Shown piece by piece: positions 33,901 to 45,900 of a DNA stretch of 64,000 nucleotides (position 1 is the first letter of the stretch; each line of letters opens with the position of its first letter). A program made the position numbers and the translations under genes. This DNA is from Lepeophtheirus salmonis. Taxonomy: Eukaryota > Arthropoda > Copepoda > Siphonostomatoida > Caligidae. The notes beneath the pieces are model-generated. The model saw only the letters and a list, made by a program, of their open reading frames with translations, was not told where the DNA came from and searched no databases. The stretch spans positions 2,732,422-2,796,421 of the forward strand of contig NC_052142.2 of the NCBI RefSeq assembly GCF_016086655.4, written 5' to 3'.

Positions 33901-34339
33901 AACACCATATACTTAATGTAATAAAATTTGATCAAGCCAATCATATACAAAGAAGGTACTGTAATCAGAGGTAATATGTAGATCCAACATTAAGATGTTG
34001 AAGTTGAGTAGAAGTGAGGCATCACTCGTTTATGAATGATTGAAAATATACTACAAAACATGAATTATCAAGATTGAATTCCATTGTACAAGAAATTATT
34101 GATATAATTTACATAAATATTTGGAAGATTTATATAAGTTGTAGGCAGGGATTGTTATGGTATATATTGTCATGTTAGCGTTCCTTATGAATATTTTATG
34201 TAGAATAAAGAAAGTTTACTGAAGAATCTCCTCAATGACAACTTAATTGGATCTTGACTTTTCATTGTACTGTTCTTAGTCATTGGACAGTACTGCAAGG
34301 ACTTCATGTTACTTTTAATTATTTCCTACAGGCTAAAAA
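27946..34339. other. Intergenic A+T-rich DNA, no gene supported
   Basis: About 6.4 kb between the drk-side inverted-repeat arm and the foldback array. Only short frames occur. A 62-codon plus frame (28059-28247) and a 54-codon plus frame starting at 29608 were examined. The second contains IPWTVPISDQ, faintly like IPWVPPISDL in the foldback repeat at 35.1 kb, which is too little to claim homology. Nothing else was recognised on either strand. Confidence 0.5.
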
Positions 34340-36735
34340 ATCTAGAAATTGGAGAAAAAAATAGATAAGTACTTGTAAAGCAAACACACTATGTTGATAT
34401 TATGAACTTATACATGTTACGGATGAATCCCAACTACTCTGTGGAGATAGGATTCCAATAAACACATTGATTATAATGTTAGTAAGAAGGTTTGAATCAA
34501 AATATTTTCATTAAAAGATCCAATAAAGAGGTTATTAGAGATTTAAAAGACTATCAAAATATGCCCAAAATTCATAAATTCAGAGAAGTTTCAAATCAAA
34601 AATTTAATTTCTGACGTTATTCGAATTAGGTTTCTTAGTTTCTAACACCATGAAATAGCGAAAATATACATAAGAGTGCAAATACTGTTTGAATATTTAT
34701 CACTTGGGTGGATTAAATTCAAAATACAACGAACCCACTCTCGTACGCAGTGTATTCATATCCTTGATTCAGTTTTCCTGTTACTTCGGAAAGAGTTCCT
34801 TGATGATTTTCATCTTCATTTCGATATTAATGTAAAACAAGTTCAACCCTCGGAACATGTTTCCTTTGTGACCAACAAATGGTACCTAATTATTTGGTAA
34901 TCCTTGAGATGAAGGATTTCATATTATTTTATGAGAACGAATAGAGGGAGGAACAGACACACGTTACATTAATTAGAAAAAGGAAAAATCCTCCCTCCAC
35001 CTTTTGTCGTATTATTATAATTTATAAAGGATCATGTCTGTATTTCCAAAATTGTCTCGGGAAAGAAAACAATGGACACAGTTCTGCGATATGATACCAT
35101 GTATTCCATGGGTACCTCCAATATCTGATTTACTGTTAAATCTCTACTCGGATTCTAACTCTAGCAAAGTATCCAGTTGTCTTTCGGAATCCTTGTCGCT
35201 TCACTTCAACTCATGGAACCTCGGGAAGTAATCAACTTTGCAAAGATGTGGTATAATACTCGTGTCTTGTTTGCTCCTATCGTGAACTACAGAAAGTTAA
35301 ATCTTCATTTCCAATACGATCCTATATTTCATTGAGACTATACCATGTCAAAATTTATATTATACTGATAATATTTTGGATCAATTATGACGAGGAATTG
35401 TCTCCAACTTTCAATCCTTAATTTCAAAAATCAAGATTTATCATTGGTATTCCGATTGATGATGTTGATGTTATAGCCTTTTACACTCTTTGGTTTCAAT
35501 TACCAATATTAAGTATTAATTACTACACCACTGTCTCCTCTAGACCGTTCTATAAAATCCAAGTTATCCTCTTTTTTGAGTAAGGTTTCATTCAGGAAAA
35601 ATTCATGTTAAGCAAGGAATTCAACGAACTACCTATTAAGAATATAAAACGGAGCTGAGCTCCTACAGGATTAAGGAACAAATAAATTACAATTTGCTAC
35701 TCTGGTATTGCTAAATTATGTTTCTCATTGATTCAATGATTAAAGATTGGTTTCATATTATATAATTTATAGTTGTATTAATACATTCATTTAATATTAT
35801 AATATACAATTCATAAATGAAATAATTTAGTTCATAATTGATTAATTAGTTCGAATATATCCCCTTGATTGGGTAATAAACCATTGGGAAAGGTGGAGCA
35901 TAATGTTCTCAGGATTCTTTTTTCGTCTTTCCATATTTTCCCCTCAATAATAGGTATTCATCTAAATGACTTCAAGATTCATCTCCCCACATTTAAAATG
36001 TTTCGAGGGGAATAGTTGCGTTAATCCAGTCAAACTTAATGTTGGTATGAGCACCTGTTAGGGGATCTATAACAATTATTTAAGCTTTAAAACAAAATGA
36101 TGGTAGGTTCATAAGGTGATTAGTTGGAGTAAAACTACTCGAGCTCTGAGAGACTCCATACGATGCTTGGATAGTCCTAATTCGGAGATAAATTTAAATG
36201 CCAATCAAATATGTATTGGAGGTATCCACGGAATAAATGGCATTATCTTGCCGAAGTGGATCCGTTATATTCTTTCCCGAGACGGAGTTGGATGCACGGA
36301 TATAAATGTGATCCCTTTTATTCATTATTTATACAATTTATGTCAGGCGTGAGGGAGTTGAATATACCGTACGTCTCTTTCTCCTTGTCTTCTTCCTCAC
36401 CAAGAGCTATTTGAATGATTTTTTCTTCGGTATCTAGTTATTCATTTGGCTATTTAGTGAGCTATTTCTTATTTTATTCAATTTGAAACACTGTCCAACA
36501 ATATGAATTTGTCAATTATTTGTTTCATATTATCAGATAGTGATTATTTCTCAAATAATATGACAAAAATACAGTAAAGGAGTTAAAATATTAATGTCAA
36601 AACCGCTATTGAACTAGCACATGGGGATGCTGTTCGAATATAAACAAATGGACAGAAAAGATCTTCATATTATCGCACACCATAAAATATAGAAGTGTTG
36701 AATTTTATGTACAAACTTTTGTTTCTCAAAAACTA
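34340..36735 (+). repeat. Left copy of large composite foldback repeat
   Basis: Aligns in inverted orientation with 54405-56985 over about 2.4 kb. Matching landmarks include 'gttagtaagaag', 'aataaagaggttatta', 'cccaaaattcataaatt', 'tggtacct.. ccttga', the PWxPPI frame, 'attaagg..gagctcag' and 'gtttctcaaaaaacta'. Within the copy the segment 34955-35340 is itself inverted at about 36090-36420, giving a foldback layout. Each half carries a short frame beginning IPW(V/I)PPI. The element class is unknown, and no transposase or reverse transcriptase motif was recognised. Confidence 0.65.
35034..35335 (+). pseudogene. Unknown repeat-borne reading frame (left copy), frameshifted
   Basis: The first part reads CIPWVPPISDLLLNLYSDSN. 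After one frame change near 35180-35210 it continues MEPREVINFAKMWYNTRVL and ends IVNYRKLNLHFQYDP before TGA at 35333-35335. The inverted partner at 56062-56331 (minus) has the same two parts in a single frame, so this copy carries a one-base-type frame difference. I recognise no family. Conservation of the reading frame between diverged copies suggests a once-real protein of a mobile element. Confidence 0.45.
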
Positions 36736-37957
36736 CGTTGCGTAACTACCCTATATATAAAATAGAAAATACAAATAAAAATTACATTAAAGAATATAAT
36801 AGAGATTTTAATTACGACTATTAATGAATTCCTATACTCTATCGAAATGTTCAAAATAATAATCCATTGTTTTTAACCAAATTCTCTTACGACAATAATG
36901 ATGCTCTCCTTCACAAAATAGATAGAAAACCTTCGATGACCAAAGCACTTTAACAGAAACATGCATCCTTTTAATGTAATATCTTGTACTTTAATTGAGT
37001 CCACCTTTTCAGATTTTAAGTTCTTTCGACGATTACGAGACTACTCATAGTCTCCAGTCCTCCTTGTCCTCATACTTTCTTTTCCGAGTTGAGTCTGATT
37101 CATCATTCCCAGAGTCCAAGTCAATGTTAAAATACCTCGAGTACCAAAATTCTTGTAGCCTTGTGGTATACAAATTTATAGCAATAGATGGAGAAGTTTC
37201 TATCACTTTTTATACGCAAATATATCACTTCGCTATATAGTCATACCATCAAAGGACAAATACTTATTGAAACATCTGTTATAACGCCCTGAAGCAATAC
37301 ATATCTCCTCCTGATTCACTTAATAACCTATTCATAAACAAATTGTAAAAGATCATTCTTACCATCGCAGTCGCACATAGATTCTTTTTACCCCAAAACA
37401 CATGACTTTTCTGATCTTAAATTCCTATTCCTCTGAGTCAGAGATGAGTTCAAGTGATAAATCTCTAAGCTAAATCGTCACCGAATCCTATATGCTCATG
37501 CTCTGAGACAAGTCCATCAAATATAATATTATTAATATATGTATTGTGCAAAACAAATGTGACGTCGTTCCTTTCAACTTATCAGCTCTGGTATTTGCTC
37601 AATCTTTGGCGTACCTTGTCACCTTTCTTTATTTCCTTCTCTATGGTGTATATATATAATACTAGAAACCTGTAATCTAAGGCTCAAGTGCGCCTCCTAC
37701 AAAAGGGTAACAGAATTACAATTACTACAATAAAATATTACAAAATCAAAACGCCATTTGTCGAACACTTTTTCCTATTTTTATCTTTTTTAAATGATTT
37801 ATTAAATTTAAATAGTCTAACATATACTTATTTTAAAAAAATCAGGACTTCCAAATTCATAAATCACAGTTTTGATGAAACTATTTAATTCCAATATTAA
37901 GACTATCACATGCCTCTTTTTAGTTAGACTGTATAAGTTTGCCCACACGTCATACTT
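36736..37957. other. Intergenic DNA, nothing recognised
   Basis: Small frames at 36995-37240 and 37688-37888 (plus) show only low-complexity Ser/Phe or Lys/Phe-rich translation. I leave them uncalled. Sequence from 37000 to 37450 is slightly less A+T-rich than its surroundings. Confidence 0.45.
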
Positions 37958-38185
37958 TCTCTTTCTATCTAAAAATTGGAGATAGCGACAGAAGATATTT
38001 GAAAATCAATTCTTGCAACCTTTCAATAATAAGAAAATAACTTACGTACGTCAAGCGTAGCACACGAAGTGAAGGAAGAATATTATTGTCTGGGGAAGAG
38101 AAGATGCGAAGTGAAGCGGAAGGATCTCCACTTTCCCGAATTGTTCGGTTAATTAGCACTTCGAAGGGACACAGAAAGAGATGGA
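37958..38185 (-). repeat. Diverged copy of the 26398-26797 MITE family
   Basis: The block 'ggagatagcgacagaa' matches the reverse complement of the 26800-26830 flank, and 'ggttaattagcacttcgaag' matches the reverse complement of 26620-26645. 'aagtcaagc/acgtcaagcgtag' with 'cgaagtgaag' matches 26455-26490 directly. Mixed orientations are expected for a foldback family. The 64-codon minus frame here is not a gene. Confidence 0.5.
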
Positions 38186-38401
38186 ATTCCTAGTTTCAAC
38201 TGTGCTGTTATTACTAAAGCTTTAAAACAAAGGAGCTGTAAATCTGTTATAAAATGTGTATTTAAATTTTTGTTCAATATCATTAAGTTGACTTTTAAAA
38301 ACTAGTAGTGCAAACTTGAAATTTGAAGGCCAAAAATAAATCTCAGATATTTTTATGAAAAAAAATATGCTAAAAAATAAAATACTTTTGAAAAATTCAG
38401 C

Positions 38402-38800
38402 TATTGTTGTGTTGGTCCTTATTCAGGACCGAGGAACATCATCCAGTCACGTCCCACTTGTAGGTCATGTAAGAAGGAAAAATCGATCCCTCGTGACATG
38501 AATGAAGGTCTTTTGCCTTTTTTTTAGAGTTAATCCGTTATATAAAAGAATAAATTATGTAAATAAGTAACAATATAATATGTTCGTATAATATTGCATC
38601 ATAATAAAAAATTTATTTTTTGTAAGATGTGTGCAAATAATTTTATTACATATTTCATATATCTTATTTGCTTAATAAATCATCGGTATTTTTATGAAAA
38701 ATTTCAAGGACAGACAATCTTAAGGACCGGTCCCAATGATCGACATTAATAATGACCGATATAACTGGACTGAATAAATAAAAACCAACACAACACTATA
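38402..38800. mobile_element. MITE of about 400 bp with terminal inverted repeats
   Basis: The left terminus 'tattgttgtgttggtcctta' is matched by the reverse complement of the right terminus, 'tatagtgttgtgttggtttt', and the match continues into 'ttcag(g/t)cc'. A second inner pair around 'ggaccg' / 'cggtcc' is visible. Non-coding. The superfamily was not determined. Confidence 0.6.
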
Positions 38801-39445
38801 TCAAACCCGATTTTAAGTCATTTGAATCAAGCTTTCAATATAGGATTTTGAGTCGTTAAAATATTCCCCGACTTTCAAACTTTGAAAGTAAGACTAGGTC
38901 TGTTATTTCAGCAAAGTATTTAAACGCTAAACAGGAACGAATGCATTGAAGTGGTATTAAACATTTTATTTGCTGGAGTTTGGATAGGATCAAATGCATG
39001 AATATTAACATATGAAATTAGCTTGTTAAATTATTTAATATCGATAAAATTTGTTAGTATAAGCATATTGATACCCTATTTGAACCAAATGTATCAAAGT
39101 TAGTTTATTAGTTGACTTGATAAAATTCTAGCAATTTGTATTTATTGATTTTGAATTGTCTCAAATTCGCTCTAAACTATGAATATTCCTAAAATACTTA
39201 GTATCAGCTGTATAGTTTGATTTCACTAAGGTTTTATAAGATACAATTCAGCTCTATATATATCTTGTAACCCAAATTGATTTTTTTATGTTGGAAGAAT
39301 TGAATGCTGAAAGGAATGCTAAAAATGGCTGAACGCTAAAAATAAATTGAACGGAACGTGAAAGAAGCAACATTAAGAACCTAGAATATTCATTTGCTGT
39401 AAATTATGTACATTTTTCTTATAAATAGTTAAATTTCTTTAAAAT

Positions 39446-39721
39446 ATGAAGAAAATCGATGAACCTACTTTTTATTTAAGAAATATATCAAAAAAAAAAA
39501 GAATGTGTTCTTTATATAAGGAAGACCAGGGACAGTTGAATTCATTTTTCTCCATAAAAGAAGCTACAGCCATTAAATCTATATTAAAATTGTATAATAT
39601 AGTTCAAATTATTGAGAAAAAAGTGAATAATTTTTTTTCACTTTTCTTCGAGCTATTGGATAAAAACTTTTTTGAGGCATTTAAGTACTTTTTTGAGGAT
39701 CATCATATTGTAATTATGTAG
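39446..39721 (+). CDS. Hypothetical 91-codon frame, uncertain
   Basis: ATG at 39446 to TAG at 39719-39721, 91 residues, very rich in Lys, Phe, Ile and Asn. The segment ILKLYNIVQIIEKKVNNFF followed by ELLDKNFFEAFKYFFEDHH looks like a plausible helical protein rather than pure low complexity, but I recognise no domain. In DNA this A+T-rich a frame of this length can arise by chance. No intron partner, signal peptide or neighbouring gene supports it. It could also be an exon or a remnant of a mobile-element protein. Confidence 0.2.
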   Translation: MKKIDEPTFYLRNISKKKRMCSLYKEDQGQLNSFFSIKEATAIKSILKLYNIVQIIEKKVNNFFSLFFELLDKNFFEAFKYFFEDHHIVIM

Positions 39722-40030
39722 TCAGTGTTTCAATGTTCCCCCTGTAACTGATGTTATTTGATAATTTTGCTATCCGTTCGTATAATTTTATTAAACTCAG
39801 TCAGCGAGGAGAAATTTGATATATTTTATTGCTCATTACATATGGATTAGTCGCAACAAGTGCTGTAATCTTCTTCTCTTTGTTGATTATTCTTTAGTAT
39901 TTTATATAGTTATTAGTTACACAGCATATCAAATATGTTATTTAGCTAAATCAGTGCCCTTAAGAGTTTTTGGAGATGTAATTTATAAGATCTATAGTAC
40001 TGATTGTTAATTTGTAATATATATATCTTA

Positions 40031-40600
40031 TTATATTAGGTTAAGTAAAAAGTTCTGAGCGTTTTTCACTGGATGAATTTAGTGAGCTATATCTCAATAT
40101 TAATACACTGCATTAAAAAAAGCTTAAAGTATGCTGTGAAAGGCTAAGAGTAAAATTAAAGTAGAAATGATTTACAGTTTTGTGTTTGGTAAAGAAAGTT
40201 CTGTTGCAGCGTTCTATAATAGCTCCCATCGGACAAGCACTCAATTTGGTCTTATACTGTTAAAACTGAACAGATTGAAGCAGGCAATTGACAAGAAACG
40301 GCCAGAATTGGGCAATTGAAAGGATGTTATATTTCATAAAGACACCAGGCTACATACATCTTTATCAACATCCCAGAAGCTCTTGGATAGGAGGTTATAT
40401 TGCATCTGCCTTATAGTCTAGACCTGGCAAAAATCAATTATTACCTTTTCAAGTATTTACAAAAATTTCGTGATGGTATAAATCTGGCCTCAAGAAAGGC
40501 TTGGGAAAATATGCTGGCCAAAAAACAAAGGTAGAAAAATTCTTTCTTCAATGAAAGAATTTAATAGCTGCATAGTAATCCAAACAAGAATACTCTTTTG
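40031..40600 (+). pseudogene. Deleted mariner element with C-terminal transposase remnant
   Basis: Starts at a TA with 'ggttaagtaaaaagttctga', the style of a mariner terminus. After a short non-coding lead (including a degraded N-terminal start around 40165) a plus-strand frame gives KRPELGN, then VIFHKDTRLHTSL, which matches 'VVFHQDNARPHVSL' with the catalytic Asp, then QKLLD and a degraded 'HPPYSPDLAPSDYHLF' (YSLDLA-type, 40410-40450). FAEK and ...GIM-type pieces are lost or frameshifted. A central deletion removes the first part of the catalytic domain. The 3' inverted repeat was not found. A different lineage from the 12.6/58-kb pair. Confidence 0.65.
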
Positions 40601-40619
40601 AAAACAAAAAATAATTCAC

Positions 40620-42800
40620 TCATGCTTTATTCTTAATAACCTTTTTCTGTGCCTGAATTTATGAAAATTGAAGTTTCCTTCCTGAATTACACACTAAGGT
40701 TTTTGATCTTAACATTGCTAGCATCATACCACATGAAATATACACCATTACATAGTTTTGTAGAAAGTGCACTTTATTTTTATTTGTATTTCTTCATTCC
40801 CAAGAATTAGCAAAATCTCCCCCCATTTCCTATTGTGTTTGAACTAGATAAAATCTTATTATGCTTAAATAATTGTTAAGCTAAAATACAATTTTTATTG
40901 ATACATTAGCCGCATACAATTAGTATAGAATTGTCCGTTTTTGTCAGGGACATTGTGATTAATCAATTTTTATATAGTAATATATTTATGAGAGGGTGTA
41001 GATTAAAAATATATTAAATTATTATTATTCAACTAAATTTTATATTATTTTATTTATCTTATTGAATACAAATTTAGTATATTTTTCACAATTACAGAGA
41101 TTGTTTGCTTTTAAATACTTTGTCATAAAATATAATCTCTTGTATAGGATACAGTATATTTCACGTAATTATTTTTACCATAAGTCCAAGAAATACTTTA
41201 GAGGAAACACCTGCTACGTACATGTATAAGTCATTGTATCATAAAGAAAGTTAAAAAACATATCTTCATGATGATTTTTTTTTTTTTTTTGGAGCAGGTG
41301 TCATAATATAAAATAAACTAATAGGAAGATTAAAGTTTAAACTTACTTATTGAATATAAACTATTAAAAAAGTATAATATTGCTACGTAGAATAATTAAT
41401 GGAGTGATATAGCAGTCCAATACTTATTTTTTTATACTCCAATTGAAGTACCTATAGACGGTATACTTAATATAAACTATTGCAATATCTTAACTTTTTT
41501 TACAATCTTAATATATTAAAAATGAATTTACTAATATCACGAGATTTAAAAAATGATTTATAATACATTAGAATGGAATGATTTTTGATGTATAATATAC
41601 CAAGTTAATTAAAAGAAACCCTTTATAAATCTTAATTGTGTGTTACAGAGGTTGAAGAAAATTCAGAAGGACTCTAAATCTTTATCTTATATCAAAAGTT
41701 TTTATTAATAAAAATAATTCAACTACATTTAAAAACATATTTATTGACAATAATTCTGGTCAGTGAAGTTTTTTGATCAAATATACTTCATATCTTAGAT
41801 CTGGCTGAGTATAAACCATCCTTTAGAAGTTGTTATTTTAATTTAATGGCTTAATTGTTTGTCAAAAGAGCGCGTTGAAGTCCTAATTCGAAGGCATACA
41901 TCATATGAAAGTTATGTATAAAATTTGTTGCTGTAGCCTCCGGAAGTAACACAAATATTATTTTTAAATCTAACATATAAAATACGTAGTACCAGTCGAT
42001 ATATACTAGTTCATTCGAAAAGAATAAATATTTATATTTGAAAATATGTTGAAAGTGTAAATAAAAAAAAGTACTAAATAAGGTAGAGAATAAAGTGCAA
42101 AATGATTATGCAATTTCTACTTTTGGTAAGAATTTGATATTTAATTAAGTATAATAAATATTGATAGACAATTAGTACTATGACAAATCCTAATTTTTTT
42201 TTCATTGGGGGAGGGGAGGCGATGGCTTCATTTTTATGCAAAAGGTTTGAAAGTACAAATTTTTGAATGGGCCTAAATTTGACCAATGAGAAAAAGTGAG
42301 GAATTTTTTGTGATAATGACAAAAAAATTCTTAATTGGGGGCTCACCCCTTGTGGATGCCCCTGTATATAATTATATTAAGTAAGACAATTTGTTCCAAT
42401 ATCAAAATTATACACAAAAAATAAAATAATCATAATGGAATAAAGACAATGGTACAAGTTTCATAATCGCAAAATATAAAATAAAATTTGAAAATTTTGT
42501 ATTTTAGTACATCTATTAAATATTTCATGCTTCCCAAATATACAACTTCATTTTTACTTAAATAATATTATTGGACTGAAATTTTGTAAGATGTTATAGT
42601 CACAAATATATTTCCCACCATTTGCCACAAATGAAAATACAATTAAGACGATGCAATATAAAAAGTGGCAATAATTAACTTGAAATTTTAATTTTCTTCC
42701 TTAATTTATGTTAAAAATTAATTTTTTATGAGTTACAATTACCAAAATTATTATTTCAAGAAAGATTGAGTTTCATAATATTTGAAACGTATCGGAGATT
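40620..42800. other. Upstream region of Pax2/5/8, no gene supported
   Basis: Very A+T-rich. Contains a T run (about 41277-41291) and a G-rich patch at 42203-42230. A 90-codon minus frame (42074-42346) is low-complexity and probably not a gene. Promoter and 5' UTR of the first Pax exon should lie at the right end. No TATA box could be singled out among the many A+T-rich candidates. Confidence 0.4.
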
Positions 42801-42981
42801 ATGGACCCCCATCACCTATCACAACACCATCAAGTTCATGTAATGGACTCTAATAGTTATCAACATGTTGCAAACGAACGACTTATTGAACTAAATAACT
42901 CATTACCACATAATAATGGATTAAATGGGGTGTCTAATGATTTGATGAATATTGAGCAACAAAATGAAAGTAAGCGAAAAC
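42801..42981 (+). CDS. sv: Pax2/5/8 coding exon 1 (N-terminal leader)
   Basis: ATG at 42801, preceded by an in-frame TGA at 42783-42785. Sixty residues rich in His, Gln, Asn and Ser (MDPHHLSQHHQVHVMDSN at the start), ending in a basic KRKR stretch. Donor GTAAGT at 42982 leaves phase 1 and makes Arg61 with exon 2. A second donor GTAAGC at 42970 has the same phase and would make Ser instead. The two cannot be separated from sequence alone, but GTAAGT is the better consensus. The frame would stop three codons on if unspliced. Confidence 0.75.
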
Positions 42982-45900
42982 GTAAGTAAATTTTGATTAA
43001 AATTTCGAAGTTCACAATTTTTTTTTTGTTATTTTCATATCTTATATTGTTTCTATAACAAAATATATTAATATATGAAACTAGATTAACACAGTAGTAT
43101 TTTAACAAATGCATACGAATTTTAATATTATTCCTCTATTCCATTAGTCATATAAACAAAGACAGATATATTTTAATTAAGTTCAAAATATTTCCAGCTT
43201 CCATACGTGAAGAGAACCTAAACTATATTAACAATTTTAGTTTTTCATGTTAAATTTTGTTTTTTGTAAGTTCTTTCCAGTGATTAGATTATTAGCTTAT
43301 TTGAGTATAGATCTGATATTAAATTTTGATTTGGAACAAAAAACATTAATTAGTTAGAAAGTTTAATAATAAATATAAGTAAAAAAACTATTAACATAAA
43401 TATGGCAGGGTCTCTTATTTTTTTCCTATTTATTCTTAACTAAATGTGATGTCAGATAATGGGGTTAATAAATTCATATTAATGGCTGAAAAGTAATTAT
43501 CGAGCTACTATAATGAATTTGCAATGTAAGAAAGCTAAATTGTTTAAAAAAAAATTAAGAATAGCTTTTGAAACTCGACTTTTAAAAATTACTTCAGGTT
43601 ACCTTCCAATAATTTTCCGAATAAAATTGATTTTTTAATATTTTACAAGAGGAGGAAGGACAAACTACTGTTTTGTGTAAAACAGAGACATCTAGAAATA
43701 GTTATATGAACTGAGAGTATATCCGTCGATGAGCGTCGTATTATATTCACTCGCTATGCGCGCCGTCAAAACGTATTGATACAAATGAAATTTAAAAAAG
43801 CGGAATTCATAATACCAGATAAAAATAAAATGGAAAAATATATAAGTTACATTATTTTACATTTATGATATTAGATATAACAAAAACTTGATTAACCTTT
43901 GTCAAAAATCCATGAAGACAGTTTTTCCATTCATATATTTTCCACCCTTCATTACTTGAAATTATCGTTACACCTGTTTAGGAAGTTCATTATGTTCTGT
44001 AAATTATCTAAAAATCTAAATTTAAATAATAAGTATGGTTAGGTGTATTTAGCTCATTTTATTCCATACTATGTACTTTTAATAAAATATTTTTTTTTAT
44101 AAGGACTAATATTTATATATTTTTTAACCAAAATACAATACAATTAATATTCGTCTGTCCGCAATTAATTATGTAATTGGGCTCCAATTAGAGGAACATC
44201 AGCTTTGATTTTATAGTATAAATATTAAAAAACTAAAATATGAACATAATTAAATTGGTATTGCAATTTTTGATTTATAGAATTAAACATTACTATCATT
44301 TTAAATTTTACTTAGGAAAAAATATATGTTTTACAAAGAGTAAAGGTTTATATAGGAGTTATACATATTCACTCCTTTTTGTGCATATTGTTTCTTGTTT
44401 TTGAATATAGTCCTTTTAATGATAATACTTCCTCTCTTGGGAGTAACATTAGTTATTTTGTTTAGATCTTTTTATCAAAAGATCAATATTTAAGATATCC
44501 CATTTCCCCCATAAGGAGTATGGGAGTACCATATGATTTAAATTTTTTTTATTTAGAAATCAAAAGAATATGTATTTTTTAAATTTATTTCACGTAGATA
44601 AAGGTTATGATATTAATAATTATTGTTACTTTTTAAAATAATGGATATATTATTTAAAGAAATGATAAATTCAGAAGCTATGATTTCCATAGTAATTGAA
44701 TTTTTGGAGTCATAATTTTATATTATTTTCAGTATAGGAAGGTTATTGTATGTTTTGATCATAATACCTTAAATTATAAGTTACTCCATGTTTGCAATGT
44801 TATTTGATCCTTAGAATTATAAAAAATATATTACTTAATGAAATAAAAATATTTAAGAAAAAAAAGTTTACTTCAAATTAAATTGCTTGTACATAAAATC
44901 ATGGTATGTAACTTAAGTTTGATTAGTCGTAAAGGATGATTTTATTATAAACTTAACATTAAAGTTAATTAAATTTTGGTCAATAGAAAACAAAACGACG
45001 TATATTTAATCTATGTTGAAATATTTTAAATCTAGAGTTTTAGCTTTTTATAAAATTGTATCACACTGAGATAAGAATGTGTACATTACCGCACACATTA
45101 ATGATTAAATATATTCCGAAAGATGTCACAGAAGGAAGTCTAAAAAATATATAAATTTAATGCTATAAAATATATATATAGTTAAACTTTATTGTTTAGA
45201 TGTATTATGTATATGTACAAATGGTAAAAGTTATTTTTTTTAATTAACATATATTTTGCTCTCCCTCTAATCAATACATTTTATTAAAAACAAAATTTAA
45301 TAGCTAAATTATCCCAATATTATTTTTAATATGCCACTAATTTTAAATAAAGTAATCTATTAGCTGAATACATATTATTTTTGGAAATCTCATGATTTAT
45401 AATTATATTTTTTTCAGTAAAAATTGTATTTATACTTTTTTTATTGGTTCTATATATATCTAAATAGTTTGAGGACAGTGCATTTCCTATGAAAGCGAAT
45501 CAAATCTATATTTAAAACGTTGTTTAAATTTTCTTAATCAGATTTTGTATATATTTTCTAATTTGATTATTGTTTTATAAATAAAAACTATTTTATTATT
45601 CAAATATAAACATATTTTTGAGATATTAACATATATTGTATATAAAATTCAAAATGAAAACTACACCTTGATTAAGATTTATAAAAACCATTGATATTTA
45701 TTTTAATGAATAACTTCATTATATTTTGCACCCTGCTGTGAATAATAACTTTTCCCAGAAAAAGCGACCTTTTAATGATGATGCACGTGTCTTGCAATCT
45801 TATTTATGTATGTAGGGAAAATATAATATTTTTATCAATCAAAAATGAATGTTCTTTTTAGAGTATAATAAGCGATCACGTGTCTAACTTGATAATAAAC

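Noticed and set aside
34340..36735. Large inverted repeat as a viral or plasmid-type insertion
   Set aside because: No replication, capsid or integrase motif was found; the internal foldback fits a transposon-like repeat better.
42860..43114. 84-codon minus-strand frame
   Set aside because: Overlaps Pax exon 1 and intron 1; Ile/Asn/Tyr-rich chance frame.
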